Translations under genes and position numbers: made by a program
Part shown: positions 1 to 8,634 of the stretch, in pieces
Layout: each line of letters starts with the position of its first letter
Position numbering within the stretch: the stretch's first letter is position 1
Notes under the pieces: generated by a model
Databases searched by the model: none
What the model saw: only the letters and a program-made list of their open reading frames with translations
Told to the model about the DNA's origin: nothing
NCBI GenBank assembly: GCA_028866015.1
Contig: JAGWIW010000018.1
Location: 1-36,519 of the forward strand
Source of the DNA: Betaproteobacteria bacterium
GTDB taxonomy: Bacteria > Pseudomonadota > Gammaproteobacteria > Burkholderiales > Ferrovaceae
DNA: 36,519 nt
Direction of reading: 5' to 3'

Positions 1-48
1 CTGCTGACGCAGCACTTCGGCGGTCTGAGTCTCTGTATCACTTTCCAT
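1..48 (-). CDS. N-terminus of an unidentified gene, cut by the window edge
   Basis: An ATG on the minus strand at 48 opens a frame that runs off the window without a stop; the 16 visible residues begin MESDTETQTAEVLRQQ. A good ribosome binding site (GGAGG) sits ten bases upstream of the ATG, in the 111-bp gap after pyrC. The gene is in the same direction as pyrC, so it could be co-transcribed with it. Too little is visible to name a family. Confidence 0.5.
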   Translation of the reverse strand, partial: MESDTETQTAEVLRQQ

Positions 49-159
49 GGCCTCACGGCCTCCGGCCGTTAGCCGGCATCCTGCTCTGCGGAGCCCGGAC
101 TTTCCTCCCCGCACCAAAGGCGCGCGGCGGCTGCCCAGCCAGCTTCCCACACCATTCTA

Positions 160-1203
160 TCAGTCGCGGGGCTGCAATCGCCAGGCAATCGTTTCCCCGG
201 CCCGCAGTGGCACCAGACTGTCAGCACCAAACGGATAGGAAGCCGGCACCTCCCAGGTTTCGCGGTGCAAGGTGATGTGCGACGTATTGCGCGGCAAACC
301 GTAAAAGTCGGGGCCGAAATGGCTCGCGAATGGCTCGAGGCGATCCAGGGCTCCTGCCGCCTCGAAAGCTTCCGCATACAGCTCAACAGCCGCATGGGCA
401 CTGTAAATACCAGCACAACCGCAGGCAGTCTCCTTGGCGCTGCGCGCGTGTGGGGCGCTGTCCGTCCCCAGGAAAAACTTGGGACTGCCGGAAGTCACTG
501 CACGTACCAGGGCCTGCCGATGTTCTTCGCGCTTGAGTACCGGCAAACAGTAATAGTGGGGCCGAACCCCGCCCAGGAAAAGCGCGTTCCGGTTGTAGAG
601 CAAATGATGAGGAGTAACCGTGGCGGCAACGGTAGCATCCGCAGTGAGTACAAACTTCACCGCCGAGGCTGTCGTAATGTGCTCCAACACCAGCTTGAGG
701 CGAGGAAAGCGCTGCACGAGAGGAATGAGGTGCCGTTCGATGAACACGCGTTCCCGGTCAAAAATGTCCACTGACGGATCAGTGACTTCTCCATGCACGA
801 GAAGTGGCAGGCCCAGGTCTTCCATGGCTTTCAGCGTTTCATGACAGCGCGAAAGATCACGCACCCCTGCATCGGAGTGAGTGGTTGCTCCGGCGGGATA
901 ATACTTGACTCCATAAATCAATCCGCTGCGACGGGCACGCTCGACTTCGGCTGGAGTGGTGGTTTCCGTGAGATAGAGGGTCATCAACGGGTTAAATTGT
1001 GCCCCTGCTGGCAATGCCGCGAGGATCCGGTCCCGGTAGGCCTGGGCAAGTGCCACCGTGGTTACCGGAGGCTTCAGATTAGGCATCACAATGGCCCGGG
1101 CAAACTGACGGGCCGTGTCTGCAACCACCGCCGCCAATCCCTCACCGTCCCGCAGATGCACATGCCAGTCGTCAGGGCGTGTCAAAGTCAGGGTCTGCGT
1201 CAT
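160..1203 (-). CDS. pyrC: Dihydroorotase, class II (PyrC)
   Basis: Catalyses the reversible cyclisation of N-carbamoyl-L-aspartate to dihydroorotate, the third step of de novo pyrimidine synthesis, in the cytoplasm. The protein has 347 residues, the usual length of the E. coli-type monofunctional enzyme. It opens with the metal-binding motif [10 protein letters not shown] (two zinc-ligand histidines), followed by the VMPNLKPPV segment, a [11 protein letters not shown] segment carrying the lysine that is carboxylated in this family, LLVHGEV and LEHITT with further histidine ligands, and GTDSAPH with the catalytic Asp near residue 250. It is divergent from feoA. The start at 1203 is the only in-frame ATG that gives the canonical N-terminus. 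Confidence 0.97.
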   Translation of the reverse strand: MTQTLTLTRPDDWHVHLRDGEGLAAVVADTARQFARAIVMPNLKPPVTTVALAQAYRDRILAALPAGAQFNPLMTLYLTETTTPAEVERARRSGLIYGVKYYPAGATTHSDAGVRDLSRCHETLKAMEDLGLPLLVHGEVTDPSVDIFDRERVFIERHLIPLVQRFPRLKLVLEHITTASAVKFVLTADATVAATVTPHHLLYNRNALFLGGVRPHYYCLPVLKREEHRQALVRAVTSGSPKFFLGTDSAPHARSAKETACGCAGIYSAHAAVELYAEAFEAAGALDRLEPFASHFGPDFYGLPRNTSHITLHRETWEVPASYPFGADSLVPLRAGETIAWRLQPRD

Positions 1204-1281
1204 CGGAAGCTGTCCACTTGAAAATCGGGGTTAGGAATGGCTTTCAGCATTCATTCTAGCATGCCCCTCGCCCCCCTCTAA

Positions 1282-1311
1282 TTGCAAATAAGAAACATTC
1301 TCGTTTATACT
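1282..1311 (+). promoter_or_regulatory. feoAB promoter with a Fur-type operator between -35 and -10
   Basis: A sigma-70-like pair, TTGCAA (1282-1287) and TATACT (1306-1311), is separated by 18 bp. The spacer (1287-1305) reads AATAAGAAACATTCTCGTT, matching 16 of 19 positions of the common proteobacterial Fur site AATGAGAATCATTCTCATT by eye. It lies 29 bp before the feoA start. Fe(II)-Fur repression is the expected control of feoAB; this is inferred from the match and the position. Confidence 0.75.
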
Positions 1312-1339
1312 GGAAATCGACTCGTGACCTGCCGCACCC

Positions 1340-1606
1340 ATGAAAAACCGCATTCATCGCGTCACTCACCTTGCCCCCGGAGAATCAGGCATCATCACAG
1401 AAGTGAGCCTGGACGAAGGGGCAGACCACCGGCTGGGAGAAGAAGGTGTCCGGCGCCTGCTTGAACTGGGTTTCGTTCCCGGTGAACGGGTTCGCGTCAT
1501 ACGCCGCGGCTTCCCCAGTGGCGACCCCATTGCCGTTCGCATTGGCACTTCCACTTTCGCCTTGCGGCGCACCGAAGCAGCCGCAATCAAAATTACCCGA
1601 ACCTGA
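1340..1606 (+). CDS. feoA: Ferrous iron transport protein A (FeoA)
   Basis: Small cytoplasmic SH3-like protein (88 residues) that supports the FeoB ferrous iron permease. The features seen are those of the FeoA family: LAPGESGII near the N-terminus, LLELGFVPGERVRVIRR in the middle and a C-terminal beta-rich stretch with GTSTFALRRTEA. It is the first gene behind the Fur-type promoter and ends 4 bp before feoB. No strong Shine-Dalgarno sequence is visible before the ATG at 1340, but this start gives the normal family length. Confidence 0.93.
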   Translation: MKNRIHRVTHLAPGESGIITEVSLDEGADHRLGEEGVRRLLELGFVPGERVRVIRRGFPSGDPIAVRIGTSTFALRRTEAAAIKITRT

Positions 1607-1610
1607 GATC

Positions 1611-3491
1611 ATGACGAGCCAGACTGCCCCCCATGCAATCGCCGCCCTGGTCGGCGCTCCCAATTGTGGCAAAACCGCCTTGTTCAACCGCCTTACCGGC
1701 AGCCACCAGAAAGTTGCCAACTATGCAGGCGTCACAGTGGAAAAAAAGGAAGGGGTCCTCACCTCACCGGGTGGCAAACGGATTCAGGTTGTCGACTTGC
1801 CTGGAGCCTATAGCCTGACCCCCACTTCACTCGACGAATCAATCACCCGCCGGGCTGTCCTTGGGCAGCTCCAGGGGGAATCACCACCGGAATTGCTGGT
1901 CTGTGTGGCCGATGCCACCAACCTTCGCCTCCATCTGCGACTGGTGCTGGAACTGAAACGCCTCGGCCGTCCGCTGGTCCTGGCGCTCAACATGATGGAC
2001 GTGGCGCGGCGCCAGGGCGTCCTGATCGACGTGCCTGCCCTGTCAAATGCCCTTGGAATCCCGGTAATGGAAACCGTCGCCGTGGAACAGGGAGGTGCGG
2101 CAAGCCTGGTGGATTACCTGGAGCGACATGCTCCCTTTACCCCGCCTGCCGCGCCGGCCCAACCCTGGAAGGACCCGACGCCCGCAGAACTCCAGGCCAT
2201 GCAGGCGGAAGTTCGTTCGATCATCGGAAGCACCTGCGATGAAAGCCAAAGGCGGGAAGGATGGGGAGATCGCATTGACCAGGTGGTCATGCATCCGCTG
2301 TCCGGCATGCTCATCCTGGCTGTGGTGCTGTTCCTGACATTCCAGGCTGTGTTCAGCTGGGCCGCCCTTCCCATGGATGCCATTCGTTTCGCGGTTTCCT
2401 GGCTTGCAGAAGCCGTTCGCCACGCCTTGCCTGAAGGCCTGCTGCGCAGCCTGCTGGCAGATGGTGTTCTGTCCGGGGCGGGCAGCGTTCTGGTATTTCT
2501 GCCCCAAATCCTGATCCTGTTCCTTTTCATCCTGGCATTAGAAGACTCAGGCTACCTTCCTCGTGCCGCCTTCCTGCTGGACCGCATCATGGGCAGCGTC
2601 GGCCTCTCAGGCCGCGCCTTCATACCACTTCTGTCCAGTTTCGCCTGCGCCATTCCCGGCATCATGGCCACGCGCACCATCCAGAACCGGCGGGACCGCA
2701 TGACCACCATCCTGATCGCGCCGCTGATGACCTGCTCGGCACGGCTCCCTGTTTACGCGTTGCTCATTTCAGCCTTCATACCGAACCGAACGGTAGCCGG
2801 ATTATTCAATCTGCAGGGACTGGTTCTGTTCGGGCTGTATTTTGCAGGTATCTTTTCCGCCATGGGTGTGGCGCTGCTGCTCAAGCGTGCTGCTCGCAAC
2901 CAGTATCAGGCACTGATGATGGAACTGCCTGCCTATCGCGTGCCGAACCTGCGAAATCTTGCCATGGGACTGTGGGAGCGGGGCTATATTTTCATCTCGC
3001 GCGTGGGCACCATCATCATGCCGCTCATGGTGCTGCTGTGGTTTCTCAGCTCATTCCCCACACCACCAGCGGGAGCCACAGGGCCAGCCATCCAGTACAG
3101 TTTTGCAGGAATGACCGGCCATGCACTTGGGGTCCTGTTTTCCCCCATCGGGTTCAACTGGCAGATCTGCATTGCACTGGTTCCCGGCCTGGCCGCCCGA
3201 GAGGTGGTTGTCGGCGCTCTGGGAACCGTTTATGCGCTGTCTTCTTCTGGAAACGACATCAGTTCCACGCTGGCACCAATCCTGGCCCAATCCTGGGGCT
3301 TGCCGACTGCCTTGTCGCTGCTCGCCTGGTATGTGTACGCGCCCCAGTGCATTGCCACGCTGGGTGCTGTCCACCGTGAGACCAATTCATGGCGCATGCC
3401 TCTGGCGATGATGGGGTACCTGTTCGTCATGGCCTATGTGGCGGCATTCCTGACTTACCGGATCGCCCTGGCATTCTGGGGAGGAAACTGA
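1611..3491 (+). CDS. feoB: Ferrous iron transport protein B (FeoB)
   Basis: Inner-membrane Fe(II) transporter with an N-terminal GTPase domain. From the ATG at 1611 (626 residues) the G1 motif is GAPNCGKT (residues 15-22), G3 is DLPGAY and G4 is NMMD; a helical spacer follows, then two 'Gate' halves with many hydrophobic segments, including CAIPGIMATR and the TCSARLPVY Cys motif. The open frame extends upstream to 1446 but that part is the antisense-like overlap with feoA, so the start just after feoA is preferred. The protein is shorter than the E. coli protein (about 770 residues), mainly by lacking extra C-terminal sequence, as in many other FeoBs. Confidence 0.95.
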   Translation: MTSQTAPHAIAALVGAPNCGKTALFNRLTGSHQKVANYAGVTVEKKEGVLTSPGGKRIQVVDLPGAYSLTPTSLDESITRRAVLGQLQGESPPELLVCVADATNLRLHLRLVLELKRLGRPLVLALNMMDVARRQGVLIDVPALSNALGIPVMETVAVEQGGAASLVDYLERHAPFTPPAAPAQPWKDPTPAELQAMQAEVRSIIGSTCDESQRREGWGDRIDQVVMHPLSGMLILAVVLFLTFQAVFSWAALPMDAIRFAVSWLAEAVRHALPEGLLRSLLADGVLSGAGSVLVFLPQILILFLFILALEDSGYLPRAAFLLDRIMGSVGLSGRAFIPLLSSFACAIPGIMATRTIQNRRDRMTTILIAPLMTCSARLPVYALLISAFIPNRTVAGLFNLQGLVLFGLYFAGIFSAMGVALLLKRAARNQYQALMMELPAYRVPNLRNLAMGLWERGYIFISRVGTIIMPLMVLLWFLSSFPTPPAGATGPAIQYSFAGMTGHALGVLFSPIGFNWQICIALVPGLAAREVVVGALGTVYALSSSGNDISSTLAPILAQSWGLPTALSLLAWYVYAPQCIATLGAVHRETNSWRMPLAMMGYLFVMAYVAAFLTYRIALAFWGGN

Positions 3492-3492
3492 A

Positions 3493-3636
3493 ATGTGGGA
3501 CCATGTCATCACACTGCTGATCGTGGCCGCTGCCGCCGTTTATGTGGCCCGCCGTCTTTTTCTCAAACCCCACTGCGGACCAAGCGATGGTTGCAGCGAC
3601 TGCAGTCGTGCTTCAGCCAACGCGCGGCGGCATTAA
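3493..3636 (+). CDS. Small FeoB-associated Cys-rich membrane protein
   Basis: A 47-residue frame begins one base after the feoB stop. It has one hydrophobic N-terminal segment (VITLLIVAAAAVYVARRLF) and a C-terminal tail with CGPSDGCSDCS, i.e. three cysteines in a C-x5-C-x2-C pattern. This architecture is that of the FeoB-associated Cys-rich membrane proteins (PF12669-like), which often occupy the place of feoC. A role in handling Fe(II) or assembling the Feo complex is inferred from the position only. It is short enough to be missed by gene callers, and ends 7 bp before the convergent glmS stop. Confidence 0.8.
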   Translation: MWDHVITLLIVAAAAVYVARRLFLKPHCGPSDGCSDCSRASANARRH

Positions 3637-3643
3637 CCGCCTG

Positions 3644-5473
3644 TTATTCCACCGTCACACTTTTGGCCAGATTGCGCGGCTTGTCCACGTCCGTTCCCCT
3701 ACGACATGCCGCATGGTAGGCCAGCAACTGCAATGGCACCACATGCAAGACAGGGCTTAAAATGCCTTCGTAGTCTGGCATCCGGATCACGTGGATTCCG
3801 TCTCCCGAAGTGAACTGACTGTCACTGTCCGCCAGTACGTAAAGCTCACCTCCACGCGCCTTGACTTCCTGCAGGTTTGATTTCAGCTTTTCCAGCAGCG
3901 CATCGTTTGGGGCCACCGCAACCACAGGCATTTCCCCATCCACCAACGCAAGCGGGCCGTGCTTGAGTTCGCCTGCCGGATACGCTTCGGCGTGAATGTA
4001 GGAAATCTCCTTGAGCTTGAGCGATCCCTCCAGCGCAATGGGATAGTGCACGCCGCGCCCCAGGAACAGCGCGTGCTGCTTGCTGGCGAAACGGTCAGCC
4101 CAGAGGCGAAGCTGGGGCTCAAGATTCAGCACATGCTGCACCTTGTTGGGAATGCGCCGCAAGGCATCGAGATATTCTGCCTCTGAAACTGCAGAAAGCC
4201 GCCCCTTGAGCTTGGCCAACGTCACCGCAAAAGCAAACAGAGCCACCAGCTGGGTGGTAAACGCCTTGGTGGAGGCCACGCCGATTTCCATGCCGGCCCG
4301 AGTCAAGAAGTTCAGTGTCGAATGCCGGGTCAATGCGCTTTCCGGTACATTGCAGATGGCAAGGGAGTACCGATGCCCGCACTCTTGTGCATGCTTGAGG
4401 GCAGCCAGAGTGTCCGCCGTTTCCCCGGACTGTGAAATGGTCACGATAAGCGTTGAAGGATCGTGCACCGCATCCCGGTAGCGATATTCACTTGCCACTT
4501 CAGCCCAGCAGGGAATGCGCGCAATCTGCTCGATCCAGTAGCGGGCGACCAGTGCCGCATGATAGCTGGTGCCGCATGCAACCAGCATCACGCTGTCGAT
4601 ATCGGAAAGGGTGCTTTCGCCTTTGGGCCCGAAAAGTCCGGGCACGAAGCCAAGATCCAACACTTTTTCAATGGTGTCGGCCAGGGCACGGGGCTGCTCT
4701 GCGATTTCCTTTTGCATGTAGTGGGCATAAGGCCCAAGTTCTGCAGTTTCTGCCGACAGTTCACTGATATGGGGAATACGGGACACCGGATGACCTTCCG
4801 CATCGGTGATGCGAAAGCCTTCCAGGGTCAGTTCAACCACATCCCCCTCTTCCAGATATAACATTTTCTGGGTCACGGCAATGAGTGCGGCAGCATCCGA
4901 GGCCAGGAAATATTCCCCCTCCCCCAGGCCAAGCAAGAGCGGGCTGCCACGACGAGCTGCCAACAGCAGCCCTGGAACCTGGGCGCAGGCCACGGCAATG
5001 GCATAGGCCCCTTCCAGCTGCGAAATCGCCTCACGCACTGCACGTGGCAGGTCCCGATGTCCTGCATAGCAGAAGTGGACCAGATGAGCGATCACTTCCG
5101 TATCGGTTTCGGATTCGAATATGTAGCCCTGCTGCTCCAGTTTGATTCGCAGCAACTCATGGTTTTCGATGATGCCATTATGGACCACCGCAATCCCGTC
5201 CTTGCTCAGATGAGGATGGGCATTGCGAATATTGGGCTCGCCATGGGTGGCCCAGCGCGTATGGGCTATGCCGAGAAACCCGGAAACTTTTTGGGCACGC
5301 GCCTCGGCCTCGAGTTGTGCTACCCGGCCAATACTTCGGACACGGCGAAGTTCTCCGCTGCTGACGATTGCAATGCCGGCCGAGTCGTACCCCCTGTATT
5401 CCAGGCGCCTCAATCCATCGATCAGAATGGGTACCACATCACGCCGTGCAACGGCGCCTACAATGCCACACAT
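3644..5473 (-). CDS. glmS: Glutamine-fructose-6-phosphate aminotransferase (GlmS)
   Basis: Makes glucosamine-6-phosphate from fructose-6-phosphate and glutamine, the first committed step to UDP-GlcNAc for peptidoglycan and LPS. The 609-residue protein starts [11 protein letters not shown], so Cys2 becomes the N-terminal nucleophile of the class II glutamine amidotransferase domain. [11 protein letters not shown] and the GIIENHE segment belong to that domain. Two SIS sugar-isomerase domains follow, with SQSGETADT and the ASTKAFTTQ segment, and the C-terminus ends in the typical [18 protein letters not shown] sequence on the minus strand at 5514-5509 could be its -10 element, although no good -35 is seen. 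Confidence 0.97.
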   Translation of the reverse strand: MCGIVGAVARRDVVPILIDGLRRLEYRGYDSAGIAIVSSGELRRVRSIGRVAQLEAEARAQKVSGFLGIAHTRWATHGEPNIRNAHPHLSKDGIAVVHNGIIENHELLRIKLEQQGYIFESETDTEVIAHLVHFCYAGHRDLPRAVREAISQLEGAYAIAVACAQVPGLLLAARRGSPLLLGLGEGEYFLASDAAALIAVTQKMLYLEEGDVVELTLEGFRITDAEGHPVSRIPHISELSAETAELGPYAHYMQKEIAEQPRALADTIEKVLDLGFVPGLFGPKGESTLSDIDSVMLVACGTSYHAALVARYWIEQIARIPCWAEVASEYRYRDAVHDPSTLIVTISQSGETADTLAALKHAQECGHRYSLAICNVPESALTRHSTLNFLTRAGMEIGVASTKAFTTQLVALFAFAVTLAKLKGRLSAVSEAEYLDALRRIPNKVQHVLNLEPQLRLWADRFASKQHALFLGRGVHYPIALEGSLKLKEISYIHAEAYPAGELKHGPLALVDGEMPVVAVAPNDALLEKLKSNLQEVKARGGELYVLADSDSQFTSGDGIHVIRMPDYEGILSPVLHVVPLQLLAYHAACRRGTDVDKPRNLAKSVTVE

Positions 5474-5520
5474 GTCTGTACTGCCCCATGGTCGGATGTC
5501 AAGCGGTCATTATAGGGGCT

Positions 5521-5541
5521 GCCCTCCAGTGATGGGAGGGC
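5521..5541 (-). other. Short GC-rich hairpin between the DUF3501 gene and glmS
   Basis: GCCCTCC and GGAGGGC form a perfect 7-bp stem around a 7-nt loop. It lies after the DUF3501 stop and just upstream of the possible glmS -10. No run of T follows on the minus strand, so a standard intrinsic terminator is not clearly supported; it may attenuate read-through or act as an operator. Confidence 0.35.
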
Positions 5542-5563
5542 GGATGCGAATTTAGCTGCGCAG

Positions 5564-6148
5564 TCAGGCCAGGTCAGCCAGCAGCGACTGGCGCAACGAC
5601 TCCGGAACGGAAGGGACTTCCACCTGATAGGCCGAATGGCTGACGCCAGCGGACAGAAACCCACCCGCCCTCAGCGAGGCAATCATGGAACGGGTCAGTT
5701 CGAAGCGGAGAAAATGAACGGATGATGTCTTGGTTTCGTTCTGTCGCTCGAGATCCTCATCGGCAAGGGGATGCACCCGCTCGTGCCCGGCAACCTGAAT
5801 CCATACTGCGGCCTCGATTCCCTTGAGGCGCCCCAGCATGCGAGCACGCTCCACCAGATCCTCGTATTCGATGAGCATCGTCGCTTTCCAGTTGGTGCCA
5901 TCCGGTATGAGGGGATTGTAGGTATCCAGCTCATCCTGGATGCCGTCCTCTTCAAAAATACGCTCAATCCGCAACATTTCCTGCACCTGGTACCGCATGG
6001 TGAGCTCATCCTCGAAAAGAATCGTCACGTGATCTCCCAGGTGCAAAGTGCGCTGGCGCTTATGGGCTATGACCCTGGAGCGGAATTGTTTGCGTTCCCG
6101 GGCATAGGCCTCGAGCGTCATGAGACTTTCGCGCGTGATGGCAGGCAT
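5564..6148 (-). CDS. DUF3501 family protein of the rubrerythrin cluster
   Basis: A 194-residue soluble protein starting MPAITRESLMTLEAY at 6148, two bases after the stop of the Fe-S oxidoreductase. The open frame continues upstream to 6370 but that part overlaps the upstream gene in another frame, so the internal start is preferred. The LEAYARERKQFR and HLGDHVTILFEDELTMRYQ segments and the RIERIFE and ALPDGTNWKAT-like region (PDGTNWKATM) are what I know from DUF3501. No catalytic motif is evident. Genes of this family regularly follow rubrerythrin and a GlpC-like Fe-S oxidoreductase in proteobacteria, so a shared role in peroxide or iron-sulfur stress is likely but unproven. Confidence 0.85.
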   Translation of the reverse strand: MPAITRESLMTLEAYARERKQFRSRVIAHKRQRTLHLGDHVTILFEDELTMRYQVQEMLRIERIFEEDGIQDELDTYNPLIPDGTNWKATMLIEYEDLVERARMLGRLKGIEAAVWIQVAGHERVHPLADEDLERQNETKTSSVHFLRFELTRSMIASLRAGGFLSAGVSHSAYQVEVPSVPESLRQSLLADLA

Positions 6149-6150
6149 GT

Positions 6151-7476
6151 TCACTTCAATCCGTAAGCAATGCGAAGCAAAGACACTGGGTGCTCCCGCT
6201 CCCGCTCCTGTTTCATCCCTTGCAGGATGTGCCGGGATGCAATGGGGCAGTCGGAACTCACATAATCCGGCTCGGGCTCCTTCATGCGGTTGAATACAGG
6301 GCGCCCGATTTTCATGGACATCTCGAAATGCTCGGACTTGACCCCCCAGGTGCCATCGTGTCCGGCACACCGCTCCACGGTATTGACCGTGGTTTCAGGA
6401 ATCATCTGGAGCAGTTCCTTGGTTTTGAGCCCGATATTCTGGACCCGAAGATGGCAGGGCACGTGATAGGAAACCGTTCCCAAAGGTTGCACGAAATCTG
6501 TGTTCAGCAAACCGTCGGCATGACGCAGGGCCAGGTATTCGAACGGATCGTACATGGCCTCAGCCACTACTTTCACGTCAGGGTCTTCAGGAAACAGCAA
6601 TGGCAATTCCTGCTTGTACATGAGCGTACAGGAAGGAATCGGGGTCAGAATGGCATAACCCGCTCGTGCAACCGCTGCCAGCAGCGGAATGTTCTTTTCC
6701 TTCAAGGCTGCCACCGAGTCCAGGTCTCCCAGTTCGAGTTTGGGCATGCCGCAGCAGGCTTCCTTTTCCAGCAGCCGCACTGGAATTGCGTTGTGCTCCA
6801 GCACCTTGACCAGGTCATGTCCTATGCCGGGCTCGTTGTAATTGACGTAGCAAGTGGCGTAGATCACCACTTTGCCCTGCGTACGCTCCCCGTTACGCAC
6901 GGGAAACCCTTCTCTTGTCCCGGCATGCTTGCGGAAAGTGGATGAGGTATAGGTTGGCAAACGGCGCTCACGATGAATGCCCAGTGTTTTATCCATGAGC
7001 GCCCGGGTCACGCTGTTTTTGTTGACCGCATTGACTGCTTGCACAACCACCGGAATGGAGGCCAGTTTCCCGAGGGCATCGGTGCTCGTCAGCAGTTTGT
7101 CCCGAAAATTGGGCTTCCCTTCCTTGAACTGCACTGCCTTGGCACGCAGCATGGTATGGGGGAAATCCAGATTGAACGGATGGGGCGGCGTGTATGGACA
7201 TTTGGTCATGTAACACATGTCGCACAAGTAGCACTGATCCACCACATCCCACATCACGGATGCCTGAACATCCCGCAGTTCGCCGCTCGGAGTGGCATCC
7301 ACCGCGTCAAACAGCATGGGGAATGCATTGCAAAGGTTAAAACAGCGGCGGCAGCCGTGGCAGATGTCAAAAATCCGCGCCATTTCGGCTTCGGTTTTGT
7401 TCCTGTCGTAAAACTCTGGGGATTTCCAATCGAGCGGATGCCGAGTCGGGGCTTCCAGATTGCCTTCTCTAGACAT
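6151..7476 (-). CDS. GlpC/HdrD-like Fe-S oxidoreductase of the rubrerythrin cluster
   Basis: A 441-residue protein with two [4Fe-4S] cluster motifs, C39-x2-C-x2-C-x3-C49 and C82-x2-C-x2-C-x4-C93 followed by Pro, and two CCG-type cysteine-rich regions further on (EACCGMPKLELGD, then VSYHVPCHLRVQNIG and VERCAGHDGTWG). This is the layout of GlpC/heterodisulfide reductase D subunits. No membrane segment or flavin domain is seen, so it is probably a soluble electron carrier. It sits between rubrerythrin and the DUF3501 gene on one strand; by context it may pass electrons to rubrerythrin or to a peroxide-reducing partner. That electron route is inference. Confidence 0.9.
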   Translation of the reverse strand: MSREGNLEAPTRHPLDWKSPEFYDRNKTEAEMARIFDICHGCRRCFNLCNAFPMLFDAVDATPSGELRDVQASVMWDVVDQCYLCDMCYMTKCPYTPPHPFNLDFPHTMLRAKAVQFKEGKPNFRDKLLTSTDALGKLASIPVVVQAVNAVNKNSVTRALMDKTLGIHRERRLPTYTSSTFRKHAGTREGFPVRNGERTQGKVVIYATCYVNYNEPGIGHDLVKVLEHNAIPVRLLEKEACCGMPKLELGDLDSVAALKEKNIPLLAAVARAGYAILTPIPSCTLMYKQELPLLFPEDPDVKVVAEAMYDPFEYLALRHADGLLNTDFVQPLGTVSYHVPCHLRVQNIGLKTKELLQMIPETTVNTVERCAGHDGTWGVKSEHFEMSMKIGRPVFNRMKEPEPDYVSSDCPIASRHILQGMKQEREREHPVSLLRIAYGLK

Positions 7477-7565
7477 GACGGGATCTCAAGGTTGGAGAGC
7501 CCGGTTTGTGCTTGCCGGTCCCGGGCAATGCCCCCCAAGCCGCAGGCCCAGGGGGTATGAAGGCT

Positions 7566-7985
7566 TCAGTCTACCAGTGACGCAAGCGCCTGACTGAAAC
7601 GGTTCGCATGGGAACGCTCTGCTTTTGCGAGCGTCTCGAACCAGTCAGCAATTTCGTCAAACCCTTCCTCGCGGGCAGTTTTAGCCATCCCCGGGTACAT
7701 GTCGGTGTACTCGTGTGTTTCACCTTCAATGGCCGCTTTCAGATTTTGACGGCTGCTGCCAATGGGCAAACCGGTGGCAGGATCACCGACGGCTTCCAGA
7801 TACTCCAGGTGACCGTGCGCATGTCCGGTTTCACCTTCGGCTGTGGAGCGGAAAACCGCAGCCACATCATTCTGCCCTTCCACATCAGCCTTGGCTGCAA
7901 AATACAGATAACGCCGGTTGGCTTGGGATTCACCTGCAAAAGCGGCCTTCAGATTCTCGTGGGTTTTCGTACCAGCAAGCTTCAT
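7566..7985 (-). CDS. Rubrerythrin (diiron domain only)
   Basis: A 139-residue ferritin-like diiron protein that in this family reduces hydrogen peroxide in the cytoplasm. Seen: the N-terminal [16 protein letters not shown] helix (Glu ligand), [14 protein letters not shown], then [13 protein letters not shown], and a last helix with [11 protein letters not shown] carrying E-x2-H. Standard rubrerythrins end in a rubredoxin domain with two CxxC motifs; that domain is absent here, so an external electron donor is needed, plausibly the neighbouring Fe-S oxidoreductase. First gene of the cluster, with an operator-like palindrome upstream. Confidence 0.93.
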   Translation of the reverse strand: MKLAGTKTHENLKAAFAGESQANRRYLYFAAKADVEGQNDVAAVFRSTAEGETGHAHGHLEYLEAVGDPATGLPIGSSRQNLKAAIEGETHEYTDMYPGMAKTAREEGFDEIADWFETLAKAERSHANRFSQALASLVD

Positions 7986-8014
7986 GGTGCACTCCTCAGA
8001 TTGATGGGCTGTGA

Positions 8015-8031
8015 TTTAGACCTGCTCTAAA
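8015..8031 (-). promoter_or_regulatory. Palindrome in the rubrerythrin promoter region
   Basis: TTTAGA and TCTAAA form perfect 6-bp arms with a 5-bp spacer (TTTAGACCTGCTCTAAA on the plus strand), centred about 38 bp upstream of the rubrerythrin ATG. A second TAGAC motif lies further upstream. The sequence does not match Fur, FNR or OxyR consensus sites that I know. A dimeric redox- or iron-responsive regulator, possibly of the Rrf2 type, is a reasonable guess. Confidence 0.5.
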
Positions 8032-8061
8032 AACCCAGTCTACAAATGCCACCCAGGGGTG

Positions 8062-8589
8062 TCAAGATTCTTGCAGACGGGGTGAAACCGGTTCCCTGGC
8101 AGCACGAGTGCGACCGGAACCGTGCAGAAATGCAGAAAGTTCTTTGAGCGCCAGTTGATAAACTTCGCGCTTGAACTCAATCACGCTGTCAAGCGGCACC
8201 CAGTAATCATGCCAGCGCCAGGCATCAAATTCGGGCTGGCCGCTCGCCCGAAGGGAAACATCCGAATCCCTGCCCACCAAGCGGAGCAAAAACCATATCT
8301 GTTTCTGTCCGCGGTAATGGCCGCGCCAGTCGCGCCTCAACCATTGCTCCGGCACATCGTAGCGCAGCCAATTACGGGTTCTGCCAAGTATTTTGACATG
8401 CTCTGGCTTGAGACCGGTTTCTTCGGCCAGTTCACGAAACATGGCCTGTTCGGGAGTCTCCCCATGCTTGATGCCGCCTTGGGGAAATTGCCAGGCATGC
8501 TCTCGAATACGTTTCGCCCAAAACACTTCGTTCTTGGCGTTGCAGAGGATGATGCCCACATTGGCCCGATACCCATCCCTGTCGATCAT
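8062..8589 (-). CDS. rppH: RNA pyrophosphohydrolase (RppH/NudH)
   Basis: Removes pyrophosphate from the 5' end of mRNAs and so triggers RNase E-dependent decay. The 175-residue protein starts [15 protein letters not shown], typical of RppH, and carries a complete Nudix box at residues 38-60 (G-x5-E-x7-RELAEETGL). The downstream [14 protein letters not shown] and [11 protein letters not shown] segments are also diagnostic. It lies 45 bp after queE on the same strand; the AT-rich gap could hold its own promoter. Confidence 0.95.
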   Translation of the reverse strand: MIDRDGYRANVGIILCNAKNEVFWAKRIREHAWQFPQGGIKHGETPEQAMFRELAEETGLKPEHVKILGRTRNWLRYDVPEQWLRRDWRGHYRGQKQIWFLLRLVGRDSDVSLRASGQPEFDAWRWHDYWVPLDSVIEFKREVYQLALKELSAFLHGSGRTRAAREPVSPRLQES

Positions 8590-8634
8590 GACCGCTCACC
8601 CAGCTTGATTTTACTGTTTAATATTGTTTCACAT

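Noticed and set aside
265..1221. Long plus-strand frames opposite pyrC
   Set aside because: They are antisense frames of a clearly identified GC-rich gene and show no family features.
5474..5563. Possible glmS ribozyme upstream of glmS
   Set aside because: The 90-bp gap is too short, shows no ribozyme core, and that ribozyme is typical of Firmicutes.
6149..6370. N-terminal extension of the DUF3501 protein
   Set aside because: The extension overlaps the Fe-S oxidoreductase gene in another frame; the start at 6148 gives the conserved N-terminus.
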